The notes under the pieces were generated by a model. The model was not told where the DNA came from, ran no database searches, and saw only the letters and a list, made by a program, of their open reading frames with translations. Positions 37,865-46,240 of a stretch of 64,000 nucleotides of DNA are shown here, piece after piece. The DNA comes from DATCJA01 sp963814955. GTDB taxonomy: Bacteria > Acidobacteriota > Vicinamibacteria > Vicinamibacterales > UBA2999. A program made the translations under genes and the position numbers. The stretch is from positions 1 to 64,000 of the forward strand of contig CAWFEX010000011.1 of assembly GCA_963814955.1 (NCBI GenBank), written 5' to 3'. Each line of letters begins with the position of its first letter. Position 1 is the first letter of the stretch.

Positions 37865-38470
37865 ATGAGCTTCGTCTCGCGCGGCTTTCGCGGCCGGCGA
37901 CGGGACGCGGACGTCGATCCTGCGCGCGTGCCTCCCGGCCAGTCCGTGACCCGCGACTTCCCGGTGCTCTCGGCTGGCGCGACGCCGCATACGCCCCTCG
38001 ACCGGTGGACGTTCTCGATCGAGAACGGCGGCGTGCTCCGGACGTGGACGTGGGACGAGTTCCGCGCCCTCCCGAGCGAGCCGGTCACGGCCGACATCCA
38101 CTGCGTCACCCGCTGGTCGAAGCTCGACACGACCTGGGAGGGCGTGTCGGTCGACACGCTCCTCGACGAGGTCGACCACGACGCGGGCTACGTGCTCGCG
38201 TTCTGCGACGGCGGCTACACGACCAACCTGCCGCTCGAGGACGTGACCGGTGGGAAGGCCTGGGTCGTCTACACCTACGAGGGCGAGCCCCTCGACCCCG
38301 AGCACGGCGGCCCGGCGCGGCTGCTCGTCCCGCACCTCTACTTCTGGAAGAGCGCCAAGTGGGTGCGCGGGCTCCGCCTACTCGACGAGGACGAGCCGGG
38401 CTTCTGGGAGACGTACGGCTATCACATGTACGGCGACCCATGGCGGGAGCAGCGCTACTCGGGCGACTGA
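37865..38470 (+). CDS. Sulfite-oxidase-like molybdopterin oxidoreductase, single domain
   Basis: A 201-residue protein with the SUOX molybdopterin fold: FPVLSAGATPHTPLDRWTFS, FRALPSEPVTADIHCVTRWS (Cys ligand to molybdenum), LAFCDGGYTTNLPLEDV, PHLYFWKSAKWVRGL. The dimerisation domain of true sulfite oxidases is absent and no Tat signal is visible. Family members sit with a flavin reductase and DUF6510, exactly as here, and probably receive electrons from it. Physiological substrate unknown. The 3' end overlaps the reductase by 31 bp. Confidence 0.88.
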   Translation: MSFVSRGFRGRRRDADVDPARVPPGQSVTRDFPVLSAGATPHTPLDRWTFSIENGGVLRTWTWDEFRALPSEPVTADIHCVTRWSKLDTTWEGVSVDTLLDEVDHDAGYVLAFCDGGYTTNLPLEDVTGGKAWVVYTYEGEPLDPEHGGPARLLVPHLYFWKSAKWVRGLRLLDEDEPGFWETYGYHMYGDPWREQRYSGD

Positions 38471-39171
38471 CCTGGCGCGTCGCGACCGTGACGGCGGTCG
38501 TCGACGAGACGCCGCGCGTGCGCACCCTCGAGCTCGAGGTCCCGGGTTGGCCGGGCCACGTCGCGGGCCAGCACGTCGACGTCCGGCTGACGGCCGAGGA
38601 CGGCTACCGCGCCGAGCGCGCGTACTCGCTCGCCTCCGCCCCCGGCGAGCCGCCGGTGATCACCGTCGAGCGGCTCGAGGACGGGGAGGTGTCGCCGTAC
38701 CTGACGGAAGACGTGCGGCCGGGCGACGCGTTCGAGGTCCGCGGGCCGATCGGCGGCTATTTCGTCTGGCGCCCGGACGACGGCGGCCCGCTGTTCCTCG
38801 CGGCCGGAGGTTCCGGCGTCGTGCCGATGCGGGCGATCCTGCGCCACCGGCGCAACAGCATGAGCGAGGTGAGAGCGCGGCTGCTCTACTCCTCGCGCAC
38901 CCTCGAGGACGTCATCTACCGCGCGGAGCTCGACGGGGAGGAAGTCGTCCACACGCTCACGCGCGCGCAGCCGCCCGGGTGGACGGGATACGCGCGCCGG
39001 GTCGACGCCGACCTCTTGCGCGAGGTCGCCTGGCCGGCCGAGGACGGGCCGCTCGCGTTCGTCTGCGGTCCGACGAGTTTCGTGGAGTCGGTCGCGGCCG
39101 GCCTGGTCGAGCTCGGCTACGCGCCGGGACGCATCAAGACCGAGCGGTTCGGAGCGACAGGAGGACGCTGA
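38440..39171 (+). CDS. FAD/NAD(P)-binding ferredoxin-reductase-like oxidoreductase
   Basis: A 243-residue reductase: a FAD-binding barrel with RAYSLASAPGEP (R-x-Y-S flavin motif), then an NAD domain with AAGGSGVVPMRAILR (GGxGxxP) and the C-terminal FVCGPTSFVESVAAGLVELG. No iron–sulfur domain is attached. The start at ATG 38440 overlaps the molybdoenzyme gene and its stop overlaps the DUF6510 start (TGATG), so the three are co-translated. It should shuttle electrons between NAD(P)H and the partner molybdoenzyme. Confidence 0.9.
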   Translation: MAGAALLGRLTWRVATVTAVVDETPRVRTLELEVPGWPGHVAGQHVDVRLTAEDGYRAERAYSLASAPGEPPVITVERLEDGEVSPYLTEDVRPGDAFEVRGPIGGYFVWRPDDGGPLFLAAGGSGVVPMRAILRHRRNSMSEVRARLLYSSRTLEDVIYRAELDGEEVVHTLTRAQPPGWTGYARRVDADLLREVAWPAEDGPLAFVCGPTSFVESVAAGLVELGYAPGRIKTERFGATGGR

Positions 39172-39431
39172 TGGAGGCGCTCGACGGCAACGCGATCGGC
39201 GGAATGCTGTACCAGGTCTTCGGCTGCGAGATGACGATGGCGCAGGCGGAGTGCGGCCGCTGCGGGGCGCGCGGCCCGCTGGCCGAGTGCGAGGTCTATC
39301 TCGGCGGCCCGGGCGTCGTCGTCCGCTGCCGCGTCTGCCACAACATCGTGATGGTGCTCGTCGAGGTGCGCGAGATGATGTGCGTCGACCTCAGCGGGCT
39401 GAGCGAGCTCGAGCTCCCGGCCTGGCGCTAG
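39171..39431 (+). CDS. DUF6510 zinc-ribbon protein
   Basis: An 86-residue protein with CGRCGARGPLAECEVYLGG and CRVCHN, a four-Cys zinc ribbon, between hydrophobic and acidic ends. It belongs to the small family found next to the oxidoreductase pair. A role as assembly or electron-transfer partner is inference. The start overlaps the upstream stop by one base; GGAGG is ten bases before. Confidence 0.85.
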   Translation: MEALDGNAIGGMLYQVFGCEMTMAQAECGRCGARGPLAECEVYLGGPGVVVRCRVCHNIVMVLVEVREMMCVDLSGLSELELPAWR

Positions 39432-39564
39432 CGATCAGACGGCCCCGTTGGTAAGGGAAACCGCTCCTCACCAGAAAGATGTAGGGGTCCTGCGGCCGCC
39501 AACCCGCATCCCCGCTGTGCTCGATAAAGCCGCGGGAAAGTTGCCAACTGAGAACGCGATCTCC

Positions 39565-40332
39565 ATGCCGACCGCTCCACCCTGGGCACAAGCAGCAGTC
39601 TGGGGAACCCTCGTCGGAAGCGGCCTGCTGTTCGGCTTACTCGCGGCCTACATCGCACGGCCCGGGCACGGCGCCATCGCGCGTGTCATGGGTTTTGGCG
39701 CGGGCGCCCTTCTAGCCACGGCGTCAATCCAGCTAACCATATCGGCGCAGCTGCACGCGGGAACTGTCAGCGCGACGATCTTTCTTCTGACGGGAGCGCT
39801 GCTGTTTTCGTGCGTCAATGCGTGGCTCGCGCGCGCAGGTGCGAAGAATCGAAAGCGGTGCGGCGAATGTGTACCGCAGGAGAACGAGCGTGACCGACCC
39901 GGAAGCGGTCAGGCCATCGCGACGGGAACCATCATCGATGCGGTCCCGGAAGGACTCGTCCTTGGGATCGCCGTCGCACACAGCATGGCTCCGACGGTCG
40001 CAGTCGTCGTCGGTTTCTTTCTGGCCAACATTCCCGAATCGTTGTCGAGCTCGGCCGGCATGCACCTCGCAGGAAGGTCACGCCGATACATCCTTTCGGT
40101 CTGGTGCGCAGCAAGTCTGATCACCCCCGTTGCCGCCGTCCTCGGTTCAGTCTTGTTCGCCAACGCGTCCCCCGACGTGGCGGGTATTTTCGACGCCGTT
40201 TCAGGCGGGATTCTTGTTGCGATGGCCGTGGAGTCGATGATCCCCGAGGCATTCGATAAGACTCCGCTCTTCAGCGGAACCATTGCCGTTCTCGGCTTTG
40301 CAACGATTGCCGCTCTCGCCGTGTTCGTGTAG
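39565..40332 (+). CDS. ZIP-family metal transporter
   Basis: A 255-residue inner-membrane protein with about eight helices. The ZIP signatures are TIIDAVPEGLVLGIAVAHS (helix 4 metal site) and VGFFLANIPESLSSSAGMHL (helix 5). The usual His of helix 4 (HxxPEG) is replaced by Asp (DAVPEG), so metal preference may differ from zinc. Between helices 3 and 4 is a short cytoplasmic Cys-containing loop (RKRCGECVPQ). ATG 39565 is the first sensible start; codon use is back to the window norm. Confidence 0.85.
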   Translation: MPTAPPWAQAAVWGTLVGSGLLFGLLAAYIARPGHGAIARVMGFGAGALLATASIQLTISAQLHAGTVSATIFLLTGALLFSCVNAWLARAGAKNRKRCGECVPQENERDRPGSGQAIATGTIIDAVPEGLVLGIAVAHSMAPTVAVVVGFFLANIPESLSSSAGMHLAGRSRRYILSVWCAASLITPVAAVLGSVLFANASPDVAGIFDAVSGGILVAMAVESMIPEAFDKTPLFSGTIAVLGFATIAALAVFV

Positions 40333-40454
40333 GCATGTCGATGATGGAAGCGCCATCCCCAACAACCAGGCACGGATCGCGCTCTTCGGGGCGAGCAGGA
40401 TGAGTACCTGAAGCTGGCACATGGAGAGGACTTGCACGACGGCGGGGACGGCCG

Positions 40455-40880
40455 TTACGGCACTTCAGTGCGAAACGTCTTCGCTGTCGTCGCCGCGCAT
40501 GTGGCCCACGTAGTGACGAAAACGTTCACCGGGCCGCGGTTGATCACATGAACGATCCACCCGCTGAACAGATTCCCCTCGAACGTGAAATGCGCTGGAA
40601 AGGACGCGGCCACTTCAAACCCGGGCTGGCTGTCGGGTGTCGACGGACTCTTGGAGAATCCTCCACCGAGCGGCACTTTGCCCTTCGGGCATTCGGCGGC
40701 GAGCTCGGCAGAAGAGTTGGGCTCGAGTACGAATTCCGCTGACTGGACCAGCTCCCACCCTGCGAGGACCGCAACCTTCGAGTTGCCGTTGCCAGCGTCC
40801 TGGGCGAGGCCCACGGCGACACAAACAATTGCGAGAGCCACCGCAAAGACTCCGATGAACACCGTTCTGCGAACCATCAT
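40455..40880 (-). CDS. Secreted protein of unknown function
   Basis: A 141-residue protein with a signal peptide (VFIGVFAVALAIVCVAVGLA). The mature part has WELVQSAEFVLEPNSSAELA, CPKGKVPLGGGFSKSPSTPD and FSGWIVHVINRGPVNVFVTT ending WATCA. The 'C-PxGK-xxGGG' turn recurs in secreted actinobacterial and acidobacterial proteins of unknown role. GGAGGTGCG lies upstream of the ATG. Intact, followed on its 5' side by the compound palindrome at 40901. Confidence 0.75.
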   Translation of the reverse strand: MMVRRTVFIGVFAVALAIVCVAVGLAQDAGNGNSKVAVLAGWELVQSAEFVLEPNSSAELAAECPKGKVPLGGGFSKSPSTPDSQPGFEVAASFPAHFTFEGNLFSGWIVHVINRGPVNVFVTTWATCAATTAKTFRTEVP

Positions 40881-40900
40881 GACGCACCTCCTTCATAACC

Positions 40901-40951
40901 GTAGTGTCCGGCTTTAGCCGGACCTGAAGTCCGCCTGAAGGCGGACACTAC
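40901..40951. repeat. Compound palindromic (REP-like) element
   Basis: GTCCGGCT–TT–AGCCGGAC (40906–40923) and GTCCGCC–TGAA–GGCGGAC (40929–40946) are two perfect hairpins. The outer GTAGTGTCCG (40901–40910) also pairs with CGGACACTAC (42–51 of the same block), so one large cruciform competes with the two small hairpins. It is intergenic, as expected for a REP-type element. Confidence 0.8.
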
Positions 40952-41117
40952 GCTGAGCACTACGCAGAATGCTGAGCGTCTTCGGTTTCGCCGGGAAGCG
41001 CAGATACTCGGCGCCCTGAATCCCCGCACAGCATCTACCGACTCGAGAGAGTATGGACCGGCTTCCCCGTCGGAAGCGGCGCTTGCTCGTCATGGCCGTA
41101 GCAGCTAATCTGCCTGC

Positions 41118-42173
41118 GTGACCAAGATCCACCTGCGACATACCGCGGCCGCCGGCCTGGCGGCCCTTTCACTGTTCAGTGCCTGCAATCGAACAGCCTC
41201 CGCTCCCGCGCCCCCGCCTCCTGTGCCAGCCGATGCCTGGGCCACTGTGAACGGCCGGAACATCGTCGCTGCCGAGGTTGAGAAGGAATATCTGCGGACC
41301 CGCGACGTCAACGCCACCCTGTCGCGTGAGGAGGTGCAGGCAGCCAAGATGTCGCTGCTCGAGGGGCTGATCACGCAGGACCTGCTGTTAGCGAAGGCGC
41401 GCGAGCTGATGATCGACGTGACGCAGTCGGATATCGATAAGGCCTTCATGGCGACCAAGGGAAACCTGACGGACGAGCAGTTCCAGCAGGAGCTCTCGCG
41501 GAGAAGCCTGACGGCGGACGATGTGCGTGCCAGCCTGCGTCGCGACCTGACCGTGCAGAAGGTGCTTGAAAGCCAGGTGACGTCGAAGGTGACCATCACG
41601 GACGCGGAAATCACCGACTTCTTCAATGCCAATCGCGAACGGTTCAACCTGGCGGAAGATGCGTATCACCTGGCGCAGATTGTCGTGACGCCCGTGCGCG
41701 AGCCACAGACGACGAACTCCTCCGGAGACGATGCCACGTCGCCGCAGGCGGTGCAGCAGAAGGTAGCGATGCTCATGCAGCGGCTGCAGATGGGGGAGTC
41801 ATTCCCGGCGCTCGCGGCGCAGTTCTCTGAGGATGCCGATACCGCGCCCCGCGGCGGCGACCTGGGATTGGTGCCGCTGTCCGCAGTGCGCCAGGCGGAG
41901 CCCGCCTTGCGCAACGCGGTTCTGCAAATGGCCCCGGGCAATGCGCGCGTGGTCAATCAGAATGGTGCGTCGGCGATTGTGTATCTGGTTGCCAAGCAGA
42001 CGGCCGGTCAGCGCGATCTGTCGACGACTGGCGTCAAGGAGCAGATCACGGAGGCGCTGAAGGCACGGCGGGAGCAGTTGCTTCGGAGCGCGTACGTCAC
42101 GGCGCTGCGCACCGACGCGCGCGTCACCAATCACGCGGCGAAGCGTGTCGTCGAGGCGAACGGGAAGGTCTGA
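41118..42173 (+). CDS. SurA-like peptidylprolyl isomerase lipoprotein
   Basis: A 351-residue protein starting at GTG 41118. A lipoprotein signal ends at LSLFSAC (Cys about residue 23), followed by a Pro/Ala linker. The N-terminal SurA-like chaperone helices begin VNGRNIVAAEVEKEYLRTRD. A parvulin domain sits at about residues 180–300: YHLAQIVVTP, FPALAAQFSEDADTAPRGGD and LGLVPLSAVRQAEPALRNAV. It assists folding of outer-membrane proteins or lipoproteins in the periplasm. TAATCT six bases before the GTG suggests a leaderless or very short transcript. Confidence 0.9.
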   Translation: MTKIHLRHTAAAGLAALSLFSACNRTASAPAPPPPVPADAWATVNGRNIVAAEVEKEYLRTRDVNATLSREEVQAAKMSLLEGLITQDLLLAKARELMIDVTQSDIDKAFMATKGNLTDEQFQQELSRRSLTADDVRASLRRDLTVQKVLESQVTSKVTITDAEITDFFNANRERFNLAEDAYHLAQIVVTPVREPQTTNSSGDDATSPQAVQQKVAMLMQRLQMGESFPALAAQFSEDADTAPRGGDLGLVPLSAVRQAEPALRNAVLQMAPGNARVVNQNGASAIVYLVAKQTAGQRDLSTTGVKEQITEALKARREQLLRSAYVTALRTDARVTNHAAKRVVEANGKV

Positions 42174-42305
42174 AACTCAGTGCCTTTCCGCTGAGGCGGC
42201 CAGTTCAACTTTTGAGGATTACGTAAAGTTCGCGCCGGTTCCCGCCGAGAAATAAGCCAACCCCCGAAATCGAAGGCGAAGCTGTATGGTCCGACTGAGC
42301 CCTGG

Positions 42306-42500
42306 ATGCTCCGAACCGCGCTCGTCATCGGAACGCTCTTTCTTTTCGATATTGCGTTGTACGTTCTCCACCGCCGACTTCAACGTCGGAACCAGATGGA
42401 GCGCAAAGAGCACGAAATGGAATCGCTGCCGATCCCAAACATTGGGCCTTTGGACCGCGTCTCGACGACGCTCCGATCTGCATCCCGCAGTCAACACTGA
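42306..42500 (+). CDS. Small single-helix membrane protein
   Basis: Sixty-four residues: one helix (LVIGTLFLFDIALYVLHRRL) followed by a basic, polar tail (RRNQMERKEHEMESLPIPNI). No family recognised and no clear ribosome site, so coding status is uncertain. Convergent with the fibronectin-type gene. Confidence 0.4.
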   Translation: MLRTALVIGTLFLFDIALYVLHRRLQRRNQMERKEHEMESLPIPNIGPLDRVSTTLRSASRSQH

Positions 42501-42533
42501 TTCACTGAAGCGCCACACCCCGCGTTGCTTGGC

Positions 42534-43059
42534 TTAGCGGGCCGGCAGAATAACTACCTGCCCCATGCAGAAATCCACCGCTCGCCGCGCATCAAGAGCC
42601 ATGCAGAGTAAGGGTGAGGTGCCAATGGGAAACGGCGATCCCGACGGAGGATCGCAACTCGTTTGCACGGGTGGCGTCCCTCCGCGCACGGTCGGCGTGA
42701 GCGTCACCGACGTAGTCCCCGCCGGCGCCGTCAGCACCGGAGTGGGACAGATCACCGTCAAACCCTCCACCGTCCAGACGAATTCTGGCGTCGGTGGCCC
42801 GAGGACATCATTTGCGGTATAGGACTGGACAATGAGGTAGTACGTCTGCCCGGCCTCCAGATCCGACAACGTGATGGTGGTGACGTAGCCGACCCGCAGA
42901 AACGCCGTGTAGTTGCCTGATTGAGTGACCGTAGGAGACAAGATAGCCGGCGGCGCGTGAATCCGGGCTGTGGTTCCAGGTGACCGTTGTGGACGCAGCC
43001 TGGCTGAGCTGTGCTGACCCCAGTAATAGGATCCCAACGAGACAGGCCCTGCAGAACAT
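42534..43059 (-). pseudogene. Secreted fibronectin type III/HYR-like protein, one frameshift
   Basis: The start ATG 43059 gives a signal peptide (LVGILLLGSAQLSQAAST). TVTWN…AAGYLVSYG begins a fibronectin type III domain which, after a one-base gain near 42926, continues TQSGNYTAFLRVGYVTTITL then SDLEAGQTYYLIVQSYTAND. A HYR/Ig-like end follows: SVTLTPTVRGGTPPVQTSCD and CMALDARRAVDFC. Surface or periplasmic beta protein. The single indel may be an error. Confidence 0.7.
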
Positions 43060-43204
43060 CGCCAGCGCCAGCGATTCTACTCCTCATTCGTTGAGCGGAG
43101 GCAACCGCTGCAGGTGCGCGCGTGTTCTTCACACACAAGCGGATCAGGTTGCCCATCACCCGCGGCGAGCGGAAATCATGGGAGGTGAGGTGAGACTTCG
43201 GTAT

Positions 43205-43927
43205 CTACCAGAGTCCCGGGAACAGCCGGTAGGGAACGGAGGCGACGTAAGCGGGCCATCGATGATCTCGAGAGAGGACACGTTCCTCCGCGTGTATTCG
43301 GTAGAGCAGCGATGTCCACCCTGCGAGCACCAGCAGCAGGGAGCCGACGTTCCACTCCTGGAGGTTGTAACCGACGTCGCTCACCACGTACGCCACATAG
43401 ATCGGGTGGCGTACGACCCGGTAAGGACCGTAGGTCACCAGACCGCGCAGCGCCGGCCGGATCCCGAACGACCTCCCGAGGCTCACAAGGCTGGCGAGGC
43501 TGAGGAACGCCGCGACCGTGACGAGGACGAGCCCTGCCGTCTGCGAAACAGGTTCACCAGGCTTCCATCCGAGATACGCGATTTGCGCATACGGGTACGT
43601 GTACGCCACGACGACGGCGATGCTGGAGACGAGGGAATAGTCCTGCGTCGCTGGCGCGCGGCGCGTGAAGGCGAGTCCCAGGACGATGAGGTGCTGCGAA
43701 AGGTAGATCCAATCGACGAAGGTGAAGGTCGGCGTCAGGAGAGCGAGGATGGCCAGCTCCACCGCCGTGACGCTGAACAGCAGAACGTCGCCAAACCGTC
43801 TTCCCGACAGTGGTGGGAGCCAGCGCCACTGCCTTGCAGCCCGTTCGGCCACGGAGGCTTTCGTCGCACCCTGATCCAAGGTACGAGCCGTCTCGAGGTT
43901 TGGAGGTATCCGCCTTTCGACACTCAC
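43205..43927 (-). CDS. Isoprenylcysteine carboxyl-methyltransferase-like membrane protein
   Basis: A 240-residue integral protein with about six helices and the ICMT/PEMT-type motif TYGPYRVVRHPIYVAYVVSD near residue 160, with HAEERVLSRDHRWPAYVASV near the end. This is the SAM-binding core of membrane methyltransferases that act on lipids or small thiols. Bacterial members often have unknown substrates. GTG 43927 start; the N-terminal 35 residues are polar. It overlaps the end of a short upstream frame (TGAGTG). Confidence 0.82.
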   Translation of the reverse strand: MSVERRIPPNLETARTLDQGATKASVAERAARQWRWLPPLSGRRFGDVLLFSVTAVELAILALLTPTFTFVDWIYLSQHLIVLGLAFTRRAPATQDYSLVSSIAVVVAYTYPYAQIAYLGWKPGEPVSQTAGLVLVTVAAFLSLASLVSLGRSFGIRPALRGLVTYGPYRVVRHPIYVAYVVSDVGYNLQEWNVGSLLLVLAGWTSLLYRIHAEERVLSRDHRWPAYVASVPYRLFPGLW

Positions 43928-44041
43928 CCAGGGCCCGCCTCGGTGGACGGCTGAATGAGCCAGACCCTGGACATGACCAGGCTCACGATCATGCCCACCA
44001 GGCCAGATCCGCTTGCGAAAGGATCCCCAGTCGCGCCATGG

Positions 44042-45035
44042 TCACTCGTGCGACGTAGGTGCATTGCCGTCCAGCCGGTACACGATGCCCGTCTTCGTGG
44101 CGTCGAGCGCGATCCAGTCCTGGGCCGCGAATTGTAGTGCGATAAAGAACGCCTCGGCCCTCTTCATCGCCGCCAGATCCAGTTCCTTGCGGTCTTCGAA
44201 TCGGATCTGAAAGGAAAACTCGCCGATGAGCGGGCGGTGCTCTCCGCGTGTGCGCCAGAGCGCGACGCTCACCTTTGCATGCATCTTCTCCCCGAAGTCG
44301 AGCGTGCCGATGTCCTGAAGCACCTCCTCGACGATGGTGTCGCTAACGAGCGTGACCCGTTCGTTCGGGTCCCGCTTGATGCGCTCGAGCACCGGAAAGA
44401 TCTTCGTCATCGTGGCCATCGACAGGACGTCGTTCTCGCTCACGTTGGAACGCGGGAACTGCACGTTGTGGAGAGTACAGCAGGCGGATGCCCCCGAGTT
44501 GGCCCTTGAGGGGCAGGGCCTGACACTTGAACTTGACCCGATGGTCGCCCAGGATCTGCGGACGCACGTCAGTCTCGGCGGCGGTCTGCAGGTCCTGATG
44601 ACGGAACTTGAAGACGATCTCCGGGTCGCCCACCGGGAAGCCATCCTCGTAGCGGATGCGCCTGCGCAGGATGAAGGCATTCTTGTAGAGCCGGAGGTCG
44701 GATGTGTCCACGAACAAGACTTCGCGGATTCGAATCGGCTTATCCCTGAATTTTCCTACCGAGAAGGACACGCCGTGCTGCTTGGCGGGTCCCTTCAGCA
44801 CCTTGGCGAAGTCGAAAAGGTCCTTGCGCGACCTGAAGTGGTTCGGTCTGAGAACGAGTTTGCAGCAGAGGTACTGAACCTCGTGAAGCGGCAGGCCGTC
44901 CGTATATGTGCCCGGCTTGAGCAGTGGGACACGCCCCGCCCATGTCGTCGGTTTGGCCGCGGCTTTCGTCTCGTGCCTGCTCTCGCGGCCGATGGCCGTC
45001 TCGCGTGACTTGCGTATTGGGTATGTCGACTGCAT
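44042..45035 (-). pseudogene. CYTH/VTC-like protein, one frameshift
   Basis: Two frames join near 44475 to give about 330 residues. The N-terminal part has HEVQYLCCKLVLRPNHFRSR, VLFVDTSDLRLYKNAFILRR, RIRYEDGFPVGDPEIVFKFR and HRVKFKCQALPLKG, a succession of charged beta strands typical of a triphosphate tunnel (CYTH-like) barrel. The second has RVTLVSDTIVEEVLQDIGTL, KMHAKVSVALWRTRGEHRPL and IGEFSFQIRFEDRKELDLAA. Arg/Lys/Glu pairs on alternating strands fit polyphosphate or triphosphate binding, which is inference. ATG 45035 or 45038. In 45036–45350 nothing else is supported. Confidence 0.6.
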
Positions 45036-45350
45036 CATGATTGCGTAGTGAAGAAGCGGAAGCGATTTCCTACCTTTGGTGCCGATCCGACACGATGGAT
45101 GGCAAGAAGCCTTCCGTGGAGGAGCGCGCACCAGCATCAGGATTGACCCGATCAGCTGGCGCAGATCTCTCAAGATGTCGTCATTGACGGCCTGCGCATT
45201 GTCGGGGCCGCACCGCCGTGCTGACGCAGCAAGCTCAACGAACCTTTGCGTTGCGCTTGGGGAACGAGCCCGGTGGGGACGCCGTTTGCTCATTGATTCC
45301 ATTTCAGTGCGACGCTAGACTACGGCCGTCGGATGCAGGAGGGAGTGAAT

Positions 45351-46157
45351 ATGTTCCGTGCCGCTGTTGCCGGTGCGCTGGTCTTCGTGTCGGCCGTGAT
45401 AGCCAGCGCGCAAACCGCCCCGCAGAAGCCAGGACCAATGGACAATTTGGTGCCGACGCCGCATCCCACGACTAGTCCTGTCCAGGTGGACGCTGATCTT
45501 GCTCGCGAGTGGCGTCGGGCCATGCGCCAAAAGTACGAAGGCAAGTTCCCTGGTCCCGCGCCGCGCACGCCGGAGGGCAAGCCGGACTTCAGCGGCAACT
45601 GGATCGCCGAGATCACGCCTGAACGACCGGCAATGACGCCCCTGGGGCTCACGCTGTTGGAGGATCGTTACAAGACGAACATGAAGGACTTCCCGTACTC
45701 CGTCTGTCTGCCAATAGCGCCGGTCCCCGGTGATGGACTTTGGGTGGTCATGCAAAATCGGACGCAGCTGGTCACGCTCTTCGAATTCCCACCGAATTAC
45801 CGACTGGTGTTTCTTGATGGTCGGCCACATCCGCCAGACATCGATCCGACATGGATGGGGCATTCGATTGGGATGTGGGAGGGCGATACGCTGGTCGTGG
45901 ACTCGATTGGATTCAATGACAAGTCGTGGCTCGGCATTCCCTCGCTGCCACACACGGCGAACATGCACATCAGGGAACGGTGGACCCGCACGACAATGGG
46001 CACGATGACGGTGGAACTGACGTACGAGGACCCCGAGATCTTCGTGAAGCCGTGGAAGGTCGTCTTCCCGTTGGTTCTCGCGCCTGGCGAGAACCTGATG
46101 GAGAGCATCTGCGAGAACAACAAGTTTCCGCAGCTCTCAGGGGGACAGAATCCATGA
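45351..46157 (+). CDS. Secreted protein of the GDTLVVD family
   Basis: A 268-residue protein. Signal peptide AAVAGALVFVSAVIASAQT; then FSGNWIAEITPERPAMTPLG, VMQNRTQLVTLFEFPPNYRL, MGHSIGMWEGDTLVVDSIGF, NDKSWL and ELTYEDPEIFVKPWKVVFPL. These are the same landmarks as the proteins at 15593, 49607 and 55486. Function unknown; exported. GGAGGG eight bases before ATG 45351. Its stop overlaps a tiny signal-peptide ORF (ATGA at 46154). Confidence 0.85.
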   Translation: MFRAAVAGALVFVSAVIASAQTAPQKPGPMDNLVPTPHPTTSPVQVDADLAREWRRAMRQKYEGKFPGPAPRTPEGKPDFSGNWIAEITPERPAMTPLGLTLLEDRYKTNMKDFPYSVCLPIAPVPGDGLWVVMQNRTQLVTLFEFPPNYRLVFLDGRPHPPDIDPTWMGHSIGMWEGDTLVVDSIGFNDKSWLGIPSLPHTANMHIRERWTRTTMGTMTVELTYEDPEIFVKPWKVVFPLVLAPGENLMESICENNKFPQLSGGQNP

Positions 46158-46234
46158 AAATCGTCGGCGCGTTGCTTGCGTCGGCCCTCTCGGTTCCGGT
46201 CACGGCTCAATGTCCCTGGCAGCCGTCACGCTGA
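46154..46234 (+). pseudogene. Signal-peptide-only ORF, translationally coupled
   Basis: Twenty-six codons, MKIVGALLASALSVPVTAQC then PWQPSR and a stop. The N-terminus is a complete signal peptide with an AQC cleavage region, overlapping the previous stop by ATGA. The mature domain is missing: probably the head of a second secreted gene lost by deletion. Confidence 0.45.
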
Positions 46235-46240
46235 GGTGGC

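Noticed and set aside
37135..38250. Long plus-strand open frame overlapping the epoxide hydrolase and molybdoenzyme
   Set aside because: It is the shadow frame of very GC-rich codons, with Arg/Pro/Ala-rich residues and no domain before 38440. Only its last third (the reductase) is real.
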